A stretch of 64,000 bases of DNA. Origin: Sinotaia quadrata (Eukaryota > Mollusca > Gastropoda > Architaenioglossa > Viviparidae). Within the stretch, counting starts at the first letter, position 1. Each line of letters opens with the position of its first letter. The notes under the pieces were generated by a model. The model ran no database searches and was not told the origin of the DNA. It was given only the letters and a program-made list of their open reading frames with translations. The DNA is taken from NCBI GenBank assembly GCA_028829895.1, contig CM054184.1, forward strand, positions 49,723,201-49,787,200, in the 5' to 3' direction. Shown here piece by piece: positions 23,836 through 34,940 of this stretch. The position numbers and the translations under genes were made by a program.

Positions 23836-26800
23836 CGAAATATCGCCATAAAAGAGCCACATTCCAATATGACTAACTCTGCTCTCGAGTATTTTTTTTA
23901 ATCACACTAACAAAACTCACAATGTTAATTCTGTTTCCACATATTTCCTTCACTTAATAAACCTAGATACTTTTTCGTCTACATTTCATTAGTAATGATT
24001 GCAGGCAATATATAATTAATAATTGATGCTAAAGGTCTGGCTTACAGAGGGATATATTTACGCAATTCAAACATGTTGTGAAGACAAGAACAATTAAACA
24101 CAATTACAGTCACTTGTGCACCAAATTTTTCAGGCGACAGCTATTTCTGTGAAATATGTGACGTAAGTGTGAATATGTGACAGACCCACCTATGACAACA
24201 ACAATGAATTTCTAAACTGCATCCACAACACACACACACATGCATACATATATACCATAACACCTACCAGCATGGCGTCCACACACACACACACACACAC
24301 ACATATACATATACATACAATAACACTTACCAGCATGGCGTCCACAACACACACACACACACACACACACTTACAATACAATAACAGCATGTCGTCCACA
24401 AAATATTTACATACATACAATAACATATTATATAATATATATATTAGTACAGAACATTGTTGACACAATTAGGTCTGAATGAATATGATATAGTCAGGTA
24501 TGATGACGAATTTGACGAATCAGACGGCTCACTACCTTGGACGTAATCAGGTTTGACAGATTGTGACGTAATCATTTAAGAAACGTACTCAGGTTTGATT
24601 GAATGTGACGCAATAAACAAGAAACGTAATCAAGTTTGACTGAATGTGACGTAATCACTTTAAGAAACGATAATCCAGTTTGACTGCATGTGATGTAGTC
24701 AGTTAAGGAGTGTAATCAGATCTGAGTGAATGCGAAACCATATATAAAGCATTGTGCCCTGTTACTACAAGCATCCAGTCATCACAAGAAATGTCTCCAT
24801 AACTACAAATATACAGTAGTAAAAGAAGTGTACCTGACACCCATGAACAAACAGTAAGAGAAATTATACAAAATATAAAGAACGATTTAGAATAAGATAA
24901 AGACATTGTTCTCGTCATCATTAGAATACTAACTGTTAGGAAATTAAATGGGTTTTTTTCTCCAAAATTACACTTCCTTTAAATAAACATTCACTTTACC
25001 CTAAATATATAGCTTATGTTTATATGTCCTCGAAAGAAAATTTATTGATTTTTAATTAAATGACCTCTTTATCCAAAATAGAATAATTCTTATAAGACAT
25101 GTTTTACGAGTTCATACACATTGTTTCTTAAAATAAATTTTCTTTTTACGCTAAATAATTTCTGTACATTAAGAAATACGTTAAGCATTCAAGAAAGATT
25201 GCATAACGAAAATAACATTTATTGAAATACTCTCTTCACGTGCATATCTGATTGCATAGTGCTTACAAACCTGATCATTCATTCAAACTGATCACGTCAC
25301 ATTCGGATTACGTCTCTTAACTGATTTAAATTGTACGTAGTTCTGATGGTGATAGAAGAGTTCTTTAAGCGTACAGTGTATTTAGGCAACAATATAATTG
25401 TCTGCCTTTGCATCACATCATTATTATCTGCCCTTGCAGGTGCTTTGTGCTTAACTTATTATAATTATTATTGTCTGCCCTTGCAGGACATACCCTGTGC
25501 TGTTCAGCATGAGTGATGCGGAAATAGTGCTGGGGGAGGCCGACCCTGGGACCTACCTGTTGTACAAAGATTTCGAGACAGATCGGTTGTATCTCTCTGT
25601 CAGGTAAGAATTAGCACGACGGAAGTGTAGACACGTAATGTTATATCGGCTTGTATATCATACTATACTATATACGTTTTGCGCGCTAAGCTGTTGCACT
25701 ATGACATAGTCACATCACACTATTTATTTATTCTAGACACTAGACATTCCAGTAATTTACACTGGGATTTCGTACATGCGAATCATTTATCCTGTTTCTT
25801 GAAACACGCACCTCCACTGTGACAAACATCACAAACAACAGCTCTTTTACACCGACTGAGACATCACAGGCGCCACTCCATTTCACTGAGAACTCGTAGA
25901 CGTCACACCTCTTCATTGAGAACTCACAGACGTCACACCACTTCATTGAGAACTCACATACGTCATCCATTTCAACGAGACCCAACATTCACATTGCAAT
26001 TAGATGAGACATCAGTCACAGTCACGTTCATTTCCATATCACTGTAAACAGTCACGTTCGTTTGCATATCACTGTAAACTGCTACTCTCACCCATATCTC
26101 TGTAAACAGTTACTTTCATATCACAGTAAACTGTCATGTTAATTTTCACGTCACTGTAAACAGTCACGTTCATTTCCACATCACTGTAAACAGTAACGTT
26201 CATTTCCACATCACTGTAAACAGTCACGTTCATTTCCACATCACTGTATAGTCATGTTCATTTCTCTTTCTGCAGGTTGAATAACCGTATTCAGCACCAT
26301 CGTATTTCTGAAATGAATCGCTTGTTCTACCTGAATCATCAGCCGTATCCATACCTTGACTCCATTATCTACTACCATCGACGTCACAAGCTGCAAGGCA
26401 TCAAGTTACAACAACAGGTATTATCGCATTTCAAAGATATATATACCAATTACCGTCACATCAACCGAGAGGCTTCAGATAAAATAAAAAGGACATAGGA
26501 ATTTCAATATATGTGTAATTCGACTAGTGACAGAAGTGAAGTGGGAAAACTGTTGCAACATTAATATTTCAAACTTCCATAATCATTATATCTTTTATTA
26601 ACGACATAGCTGAAATGGTTCAAGAAGAGCAGTACTTCAAAAGTTCTGTACTCATTCTCAAGGACAACTGATTATCGACATAACTGAACGGTGACAATGC
26701 AATCTACAGTTAATTAAAAATTCCATAACGTTCAAAATGTAAATTCACTACCGACACTGACTGAAAGATTTTCATCTAAAGGAATGAAATTCTCGTTATG

Positions 26801-29800
26801 CAGTTGTTTTAATTTAAATTTTATAAAAGAAATTATGAGACTAGTACAACGAGTTACTTCATTATTTTTTAACATACACTTAGCAGGAATGACGCGACTA
26901 GCTAATGTACCATTTTACTCTTGTCCGGAAGTAAATATGACGTCAGCATTACATTATTTTTAGTTGTATAACAACAGAAAGAAGCCCGACGATTTATTTT
27001 AAGCATTTGTTATTATTGTATCTCGCAGTAGCCCTTTTCACGTGGGTCAGCACTTTTCGGGTGACCCTTGCATTGTCTGTAGAATTATTTCTTGTGGCGA
27101 ATAATTCTTCACTCTTGTCTTGCCTCATATTTCTTAACGTCTCGCTCTTTTGTCATGTATCATTATCTCTTATCGTCTGGCTTTTGTTTTGTCTCGTATC
27201 TCTTATCATCACGCTCTTTCCTCGTCCCATAAACTGCTATCTTGTGCCAAATTTTATTTCTTTACTTTCATCTTAGAGTCTTCACTTCTGGCTTCTATAT
27301 TATTTCACCATTCTCGTCTTCTGCGGTTCTTGTTTCATTAATTTTGTCTTCTGCGGTTCTTGTCTCATTAATTTTGTCTTCTGCGGTTCTTGTCTCATTA
27401 ATTTTGTCTTCTGCGGTTCTTGTCTCATTAATTTTGTCTTCTGCGGTTCTTGTCTCATTAATTTTGTCTTCTGGTTCTCGACTTGTCTTGCAAGATTTTA
27501 CTTCTTACTCTCGTCTTCTGCGGTTCTTGTCTCATTAATTTTGTCTTCTGCGGTTCTTGTCTCATTAATTTTGTCTTCTGCGGTTCTTGTCTCATTAATT
27601 TTGTCTTCTGGTTCTCGACTTGTCTTGCAAGATTTTACTTCTTACTCTCGTCTTCTGCGGTTCTTGTCTCATTAATTTTGTCTTCTGGTTCTCGACTTGT
27701 CTTGCAAGATTTTACTTCTTACTCTCGTCTTCTGCGGTTCTTGTCTCATTAATTTTGTCTTCTGGTTCTCGACTTGTCTTGCAAGATTTTACTTCTTACT
27801 CTCGTCTTCTGCGGTTCTTGTCTCATTAATTTTGTCTTCTGGTTCTCGACTTGTCTTGCAAGATTTTACTTCTTACTCTCGTCTTCTCGTAATCGTTGTC
27901 TTATGACACTTGTCCTGTCCAATGTTCCCTCTAAACCTTTTCCTGTGTGCGCGGATCTGGCGGTTTTTTGAGCTTGCTACCAAAACTTGTGCGCGGAATT
28001 TTGAAACTGCTGTGTGGGATCTTCTAAAGACCTTAGAGGATCATTTGTCCTGTCTCTTATATCATCTTATATCTAAGAATCTTGCTTTGTCTTATATCTT
28101 TTGTCTCAGATTCTTGTTTTGTCTTATGTCTTTTATCTCAGAATCTTGCTTTCTCTTATATTTTTATCTCAGAATCTTGCTTAGTCTTATATTTTTATCT
28201 CAGAATCTTGCTTTCTCTTATATTTTTATCTCAGAATCTTGCTTAGTCTTATATTTTTATCTCAGAATCTTGCTTTGTCTTATATTTTTATCTCAGAATC
28301 TTGCTTAGTCTTATATTTTTATCTCAGAATCTTGCTTTGTCTTATATTTTTATCTCAGAATCTTGCTTTGTCTTATATTTTTATCTCAGAATCTTGCTTT
28401 GTCTTATATTTTTATCTCAGAATCTTGCTTTGTCTTATATTTTTATCTCAGAATCTTGCTTTGTCTTATATCTTTTATCTCAGAATCTTGCTTTGTCTTA
28501 TATTTTTATCTCAGAATCTTGCTTTGTCTTATATTTTTATCTCAGAATCTTGCTTTGTCTTATATTTTTATCTCAGAATCTTGCTTTGTCTTATATTTTT
28601 ATCTCAGAATCTTGCTTTGTCTTATATCGTTTATTTTTTTGTAAAGCTACATTTTTGTCTCCTATCCCCTTTTTAATCTTTTTCATAATTTTTTGTCTCC
28701 TACCCCCTTTTTAATCTTTTTCATAATTTTTTGTCTCCTACCCCCTTTTTAATCTTTTTCACAATTTTTTGTCTCCTACCCCCTTTTTAATCTTTTTCAC
28801 AATTTTTTGTCTTGTGTCAGATTACTTCTCGTGGCTTTTATCATAGAATTTCTTCTATAATTCCTGTTTTCTATCTTTTATCTAGTCTCATCGTTTTGTC
28901 TTCTGGATCTTATCTTGTCTCAAAATTCTTGTTTTCTAGTGTTTGTGGTGTCTTATACAGCTTATCGCACAATTATTCATTTCTGTTTATTGCTGTTCTT
29001 TCATTCTTGTCATGTCTCATATTTATTCTGGCTCATATATCTCAAGTCTTGTCTCAGATTTATTTTATTTTGGCTTATATATCTCAATTCTTGTTTCATA
29101 TTTATTATATTCTGGCTCATGTATCTCAAGTCTCGTCTCAGATTTATTATATTTTGGCTCATATCGTATCTCAAGTTTTATCCCACATTATTATGTTTTG
29201 AATCGTATCTTGTCTTATTGTTTCATACACCCAGTCTTGTATTTATTATATTCCGGTTCACATCTAGTCGCATTATTGTGTTGGCTTTATTTTCATGTGA
29301 CTCTTGTCTTCGAATTCTCATCATAGGACTATTGACTTGAGGTCTTAAGACGCTTCCGTGACTTGCTAGACTAAAAGCGTGTTAGCCTACAGGCTGTGTA
29401 GTTGGCTACAAATCTTTGTCCTCGCCAAAATTGTATATTTTGTCATTTACTTTTATATTATTATTGTTGTTGTTTTTGTTTGGGTTTTGTTTCCTTTCTT
29501 TGTTTAACTGATTGATTTTTAATGAACATATGGCAATACTTTTATTGCAAATTCAATTCAAAATTGAGTTACACTATTGCATGATGGACATAGCCATTAC
29601 TTACTTATTTAGTCTGTGTGTACTAACAGTTCCATACCCTCCCTGCTATATATTAGTAGTTCTTCACTTCTGATACTGTTTTATTTGGACCTATCTGTTG
29701 GATGTTGCTGTTTCTTTGTTTAAATCGGCGTATATTTATTGCTGCTGTTATTGTTGCTGTGGTTGCAGGCACAGCTCAGTGCCAGAGTGGTGAGGGCTTT

Positions 29801-29960
29801 CTCGCATAAAGTTGCTGCTGCCAACGGAAACATTCCCGCAACGGCTTCTCGAGTTACAGCTACAGCCGCTCACACCGCTGTGAATGAAATATCGCGCAAT
29901 GGGTCTCTGGCGTCGCTGATTACGTCATCATCGGACTCTACTGTGCAAGCAAGAATGTAG
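19424..29960 (+). CDS. Small SH2-domain protein lacking the FLVR arginine (four coding exons)
   Basis: Predicted 171-residue protein from joined exons 19579-19643, 25487-25603, 26276-26417 and 29769-29960. All junctions have AG acceptors and GT donors with matching phases (2, 2, 0). Residues about 23-107 read as an SH2 domain: MSDAE helix-A start, PGTYLLYKD at the FLVR strand (residues 42-50), LYLSV, IQHHRI with the usual beta-D His at 68, and YPYLDSIIYYH with KLQGIKL at the end. The FLVR arginine is Tyr48, so canonical phosphotyrosine binding is doubtful (inference). The N-terminus MGSCFAR fits a myristoylation/palmitoylation signal, implying membrane attachment. The last 63 residues are Ala/Ser/Thr-rich and unrecognised. 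It resembles small SH2 adaptors; I cannot name the family. The first exon is the least certain part: upstream coding exons may exist instead. Confidence 0.68.
19685..21090. repeat. First-intron repeats of the SH2-like gene
   Basis: A 33-bp unit (tgtgtcttgttgtgcgttac) is repeated at 19705-19790. A (GA)n tract lies at 19995-20017. A 64-bp unit (aatctggttgagcaaatatg) occurs 3.3 times at 20870-21080. The stretch 20040-20860 holds open frames of 75-132 codons with no recognisable motif. Confidence 0.85.
21091..22600. other. Intronic DNA, nothing recognised
   Basis: Non-repetitive AT-rich sequence inside the first intron of the SH2-like model. No paired splice sites around a protein-like frame. 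Confidence 0.5.
22600..22870. repeat. Diverged about 60-bp repeat, 4-5 copies
   Basis: Copies share ggtcacgtgtctcgttaatt, tctctgaccctgg and ctcattagt-like words. Confidence 0.75.
22876..23076. mobile_element. hAT-like miniature element (MITE), 201 bp
   Basis: Left end CAGTGTTTCTCAAAC and right end (reverse complement) CAGGAGTTCTTTATC fit the hAT terminal pattern CAGngnTTCTc. It is flanked by gtctacat (22868-22875) and gtctaaat (23077-23084): an 8-bp target duplication matching 7 of 8, the length expected for hAT. No coding capacity. Confidence 0.7.
23085..24475. repeat. Unique DNA, then TG and CA microsatellites
   Basis: 23085-23770 holds nothing recognisable. (TG)n lies at 23776-23832. At 24225-24375 an about 60-bp unit (ataacacctaccagcatggcgt plus a CA run) is repeated three times. 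Confidence 0.85.
24478..24715. repeat. About 42-bp minisatellite with a TGACGTAATC core, about 6 copies
   Basis: Variants of tttgactgaatgtgacgtaa followed by tcactttaagaaacg. Several copies keep TGACGTAA, a CREB/ATF-type word. It is intronic, about 0.8 kb before the 25487 exon. 24716-25480 shows no gene. Confidence 0.85.
25487..25603 (+). CDS. SH2-like gene, exon with the FLVR-strand region
   Basis: Acceptor ctgcccttgcag ends at 25486 and donor gtaaga starts at 25604. It encodes TYPVLFSMSDAEIV to YLSV plus a split Arg codon. The GTYLLYKD motif has Tyr where SH2 domains carry Arg. An imperfect copy of the acceptor lies 47 bp upstream (AG at 25438-25439). Confidence 0.8.
25780..26270. repeat. 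Intron minisatellites, about 30 bp
   Basis: Variants of cttcattgagaactcacaga at 25840-25980, then about nine copies of a 30-bp unit gtcacgttcatttccacatc plus actgtaaaca, ending just before the 26276 acceptor. Confidence 0.9.
26276..26417 (+). CDS. SH2-like gene, second SH2 exon
   Basis: Acceptor tttctctttctgcag, donor gtatta. It encodes LNNRIQHHRISEMNRLFYLN, then QPYPYLDSIIYYHRRHKLQG to LQQQ: the SH2 C-terminal half. Codon 1 completes the Arg split from the previous exon; it ends on a codon boundary. Confidence 0.85.
27310..27895. repeat. 30-bp minisatellite nested in a 77-bp higher-order repeat
   Basis: Five tandem 30-bp units (tgcggttcttgtctcattaa plus ttttgtcttc), then a spacer ggttctcgacttgtcttgca, then three more units. 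After that come at least three near-identical 77-bp units, each one spacer plus one 30-bp unit. This is true higher-order structure. Frames of 65-98 codons here are repeat artefacts. Confidence 0.95.
28060..28630. repeat. 31-bp minisatellite, about 18 copies
   Basis: tcttatatttttatctcaga plus atcttgctttg, with two alternating variants (gcttagtc and gctttctc) at the left end. All three plus-strand frames are open and hydrophobic because of the composition; not a gene. Confidence 0.97.
28635..29240. repeat. About 37-bp (x4) and about 40-bp diverged repeats
   Basis: ctcctacccccttttaatc-type units at 28660-28810, then tattttggctcatatatctc-type units at 29010-29175. 29240-29760 is unique intron sequence leading to the 29769 acceptor. 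Confidence 0.85.
29769..29960 (+). CDS. SH2-like gene, terminal exon
   Basis: Acceptor gttgctgtggttgcag, phase 0, 63 codons then TAG. It begins AQLSARVVRAFSHKVAAANG and ends SSSDSTVQARM. It is GC-richer than its surroundings and non-repetitive. No AATAAA is seen in the next 1.4 kb; an aataaa lies near 31387 and an attaaa near 31322. Confidence 0.8.
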   Translation, partial: AQLSARVVRAFSHKVAAANGNIPATASRVTATAAHTAVNEISRNGSLASLITSSSDSTVQARM

Positions 29961-32530
29961 CAAGACCGAAGATGCAGAAGTTATAACTTAACTTCTCAAG
30001 AACAGTGTTGCCGAAAATGTACATACATTTCCTTAAGAATATGTGAATGTAGATGACGCTTTGATGACCTTTGACTTTTGTCCTCGGACGAAAGGGACAC
30101 TAATCAACACAGCGAATAATGAGTGAAACTTAATATTTCTTGGCGCCTAATTTGTATTTTTCTAAACAAAAGGACATGCTGCTTTATTATCTAATATCAA
30201 ATGCCCTTTATTGTTTAGTATTTGGCTGAATATTGCAATGTTTGTGTAACTAATCAAATAGATTCTGTGATTTTTCTTGTGCATGCTAATAATATTTATA
30301 TTATATTTATATAAAAGTTGTAAATGCTCTTAAATGTATTCCTGGTTTGATTATGCTTTTGTATAATCAGATGGACAGGTTTAAAGATTTTGTCTGTGTA
30401 CCCCAATATTTTTCGCACGAAGTTGGTGCATATGACATGGATAAATATAATATTCCAATCCCTGCAATTCGCTCTTCGCCGGAAATGTCAATAGTCATCA
30501 ATTATTAGAGGACATATGACCTTGAAATACCCCATACATGATGGCCGTACTGTAAACAAACATGAACATCAACATGAAGAAATGGATAACCTTGTTGTGA
30601 TGGTATGGTAGCATTTTCTTAAAACCTTACTTATGATGTTAGTTGTTCAGATGCGAAATTATTGCCAACAACCTATCCAGAATAATGTCGTAATTGTCAC
30701 ATGGTGATGGCATTTCTTTTCGGTTCAGTTTGCATGCTCTCTTCCTTCAAAACTAGACTGGTATGCTCACTTCTTGAAGGGCGTACTTCGTGTGCTCACT
30801 TCTTGCAGGGCTTACTTGGTGTGTTCACTTATTGAAGGGCGTACTTGGTGTGCTCACTTATTGAAGGGCGTACTTCGTGTGTTCATTTATTGAAGGGCGT
30901 ACTTCGTGTGTTCACTTATTGAAGGGCGTACTTGGTGTGCTCACTTCTTGAAGGGCGTACTTAGTGTGTTCAAGTTCTGCAGGGATTACTTAGTAAGCAC
31001 TAATTTTGGCTTGCTCTCGTCCTGCAGGACTGAATTTGCGTGCCCAACTCTCTCCAGAATAATTCGTTTGCTCACTTAAACAATATGAATACTTCAAACA
31101 TTCCACATTACGTTTTCTACGTTAACCTCAAGGACTTTGAATACTTCTCACGATGTTCAGTGGAACGACTTCGTTTGCCAAGAAGTGTCATGGGAGCCAC
31201 GTGACTCACTCGCTGTTTTACACTTACTTCCTTCGTTATCATTGGAAAAAATATAAAATATTCTTTAGAAATAGATTTATGGCCTTTAAGCATGTAAGTA
31301 TATTATGAGAAGTTAGTGCCTATTAAATGTACATTTTTGATCAGTTGCAAGACAAGATTTCCACCAAACAAAAGTAACGTTTATGAAAATAAAGCGAAAA
31401 GAGAGAAGAAGCAAAAAATATATATTATTGCAAATTAAACGTGTTTTTTTACCATTATCAACTTGAACTAAGCACCATCTTGCAGAAAATATTGATTCAC
31501 AGCATTTCTTAGTGCTTTAAATGTTGATGCTTCACAAATACCGTTCTTAATTAGAAAGACGGGTGAGAGGATTTAGGTTAGCGTGGTGGTAGGAGATCAG
31601 AAGGCATGATTACATTTGCAATCATTGATTTCATGAGATGCATGGTTACTATGGACACCAGAGCTAGTGCCACACGTTGTACAGCAAATACACTTTTTTA
31701 TCAGAATTTGATAGATGATAAAATCTATCACACTGTTTATTGACATGACTGTGTTATCAGACATATAATAGACCTGTTATTAGCTGAGAGAGATTTAGTA
31801 GGACTGTGTTATCAGACATATAATAGACCTGTTATTAGCTGAGAGAGATATAGTAGGACTGTGTTGAAAGTCTTTCATAAAATGATAGATGTACTTAAAT
31901 TTTTTGGGGGGTAAAAGTCCTGATGCCTGCCAACGTCTTAAGTATTTGCAAGCCTAGTTCATTAAACCTGTTGCATCTTTGGAAATACCTGCTGTATAAC
32001 TGTCTGCCTTTCTGTCGGTCATGTATGTAACTTTGTATTACAAGACCTATTGTGTAACTCCTTTTCAAATACAACTCTTTGTTAATCGACCTGTTGTGTT
32101 GATATACTTATGTAAATGTGTACACTGTGCATTGACAACAGTTAGTTAATAAGTTTATGTTATCTCTATGCCCATTGGTGTGATCTATATGAACTTTGAT
32201 GTGACATATACACCTATTATAATTTTCTATATGTCCATTGATGTAACATATATGTCCACTGACGTCATTTGTCTGTTTATTGGCATGATGTATGTTTTCA
32301 TGGATTGATTTAGACACTCACTGGTATGAACAAAAGAGATGTAATTTATAAAGGTATTGTTAAAATATAAAATCGGTTTATTTGAATATGATTGTGAAGG
32401 GATCGTGGTGTGAAATAAATTATGCTTTATTGTGATTATGGGTATGAGTGAGACTGGGAACATTAACGTGTACAAGATAGAAAATGTGTTACAGAGCTCT
32501 TGTTTTCTTTTCTAACCGTAAAAATCAGTG
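29961..32530. other. Intergenic, 3' flank of SH2-like gene; one 30-bp array
   Basis: 30745-31010 holds about nine copies of a 30-bp unit (cttattgaagggcgtacttg plus gtgtgctca). 31745-31865 is a 2-copy repeat sharing gtgttatcagacatataata. The rest is unique AT-rich DNA with no gene. Confidence 0.7.
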
Positions 32531-32690
32531 AAATATCTTTTGTGAAATTATGATTTCTAACCACCCAACACCAATGAAAAGATTCTTTGTGAAACTGAAT
32601 TTCTAACCACCAACCACCAATGAAAAGATACTTTGTGAAACTGAATTTCTAACCACCAACCACCAATGAAAGGATACTTTGTGAAATTGT
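32530..32690. repeat. About 48-bp minisatellite, 3-4 copies
   Basis: tttgtgaaactgaatttcta plus accaccaaccaccaatgaaa. 32690-33980 downstream shows no gene. Confidence 0.9.
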
Positions 32691-33989
32691 ATGTTCGCAA
32701 TATGCAGAAATGTTGTACATCAAAGTGAATGTACTTAAATAATTTATCTTTTTGTTGACTTGCATATTTGAATGTACTTTATTTTTTAAGTTACTTTAAG
32801 TTTTTATTTGTTTACAATTATTCTTCTTTCTTTCCATTTTGCCAATTCGTGTTCTATTTCTTTTCGTTGGCGTTCTATTTTCTCAATATGTGCCATTTTA
32901 ATTACAATTTCAAAATTACTTCTTAAACATCCTTTATAAAATACATATCAAAACAACTTCATTCCTTTGTAAGTGTTCATTCAAATATACCAACCAAAAA
33001 AAGAAATATCGCGTTAGTATTTCTTCAGAAATAATTTCTACAAGATCAAATGTATTTCATTAGTGCCTGTTTCATGCAATAGGTCCATTCATAACGATTG
33101 GTAATAAGTTTCATTTTGAATGGTCAATAAAATATGAAGTTGGGTGTACCCACTCCCGCGTTATAAAGTTAATTTAACTTCTGCTTATATTATTTCAAGA
33201 TCATCATCATCAGAAGCATTGTTGATGCTGCTATTGTTGTTTCACACGTGGCACTATTTAGATCTACAAGCACTTACTATTGTCATTTCTAGCTATTTGT
33301 TCTGTAATCTGCCATCAGTTGTAATGTCAGTAACCCAATAGTCAGAATGAAAATATATTATTGTGCAATAAACACAAAAAATACAAACAAACACCAGCAA
33401 CTTTATGACGTACTACGTGAGTTTTGCTTTTCCTGAAATTTAGCTATTTGTAAATAATAGAACATGAGTTAAGTAATAAACAGGGGAATGGTTTGCACAG
33501 CACGTTACATTTAAGACATGTGTTACAACTTTAAGATGTACACGTGTCGTGCTTTTTATACGGACTTACATAATCCGGAAATGTACTGAAGCATACTATG
33601 GACTTTGTTTCTAGTAACACGGTCAACACAGTTGTCGTATTTATTTGTACGAATATCTTTTTAGTTCGAAATATAAAGAATAACAGTTTACTAATTTATA
33701 TTTTACCTGTACGTGTACATTCATTCGCGTGACTAGATTGGCTCTTTGCAAGTAAATATTTTTCTCTGCAAGGCTGGAAATTTGTCTAGCAGGCATGTGA
33801 TTGCTATTTTGTTACTTGAGTAGACAGGTTCTCGACAGGTGTAAATAGTTTCCCTGTAAAACGAGAGATTTGTGTAGCATACTTGTTTTTTTTTTATTTT
33901 GTTGGTACAGGTAGACAATAAAAGAACTGCGGACAAATTTCTTTAAAATAAACGCAGATATTGGATCATAACATAGACTTTATCACCTT

Positions 33990-34940
33990 TATCACAAAAC
34001 ACCACGATCTCATAAACACTTTTTGCCCCATCAGTGGATCTAACCTTGTACAAAACACCACGATCTCATAAACACTTTTTGCTCCATCAGTGGATCTCAC
34101 CTTGTACAAAACGCCACGATCTCATAAACACTTTTTGCCCCATCAGTGGATCTAACCTTGTACAAAACGCCACGATCTCATAAGCACGTTTTGCCCCATC
34201 AGTGGATCTCACCGGTTTATGTAGTAACATTAATAGATCTCACAAACACAAGTAGCGATATTAGTGGATCTAACAAACACACATGTAACTCATCAACTAA
34301 ATCATAAGCTCATCAAATGAAACATAAACTCATAAACTCATCAAATGAAACATAAACTCATAAACTCATCAACTAAAACATAAACTCATCCATTTCAGAA
34401 CTGAGTGTTGAAAGACGTGTCATTCGAATCCCACAGATAGAAAACTGTTGAGCACGAAAATGACACTCTGTGACTCGCTTTTCTTCTTTTGCACCTGCAC
34501 TAATTAACTGTCAGCGGATGGAATTTTATATCAGAGTGGGATATAACTCTTGCCTCCTAATGCTGTCATTGATTATAATCAATAATTATACGTGACAAGA
34601 GTTTAGAATGCAAGGAGCCAAAAGAAAAAAACGGCCAGATCAACTTGGATTAAATGATTTCTTCCCTTCAACAAAACTTGAACTAATTTATTCCCTTCGG
34701 CAAAATTTTCAATCACTCATTTACCACTTTTCAGCAAAACTTTCAATTAATTATTTATTCACTTGAGATAAACTTTCAATCAATCATTTATTTCCCGTTA
34801 TCAAAACTTTCAATCATCATTCATTTCCTTCAGCAAAGCTTTCAATCAATCATTTATTCTCTCTCGTAAAACTTTCAATCTATCATTTATTTTCTTCAAG
34901 AAATCTTTCAATCAATCATTTACTCTCTTCAGCAAATCTC
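33990..34940. repeat. Three consecutive minisatellite families
   Basis: A 56-bp unit x4 at 33995-34220 (caccacgatctcataaacac). Short cataaactcataaactcatc units lie at 34300-34390. A diverged about 35-bp unit x8 lies at 34660-34940 (tttcaatcaatcatttattc). Confidence 0.9.

Noticed and set aside
28060..28720. Open frames of 93-145 codons resembling multi-pass membrane proteins
   Set aside because: They are a 31-bp T-rich minisatellite read in all three plus-strand frames; hydrophobicity is compositional.
34400..34440. tRNA B-box-like cattcgaatccc
   Set aside because: No A-box or cloverleaf-forming arms around it; no tRNA gene could be supported anywhere in the window.
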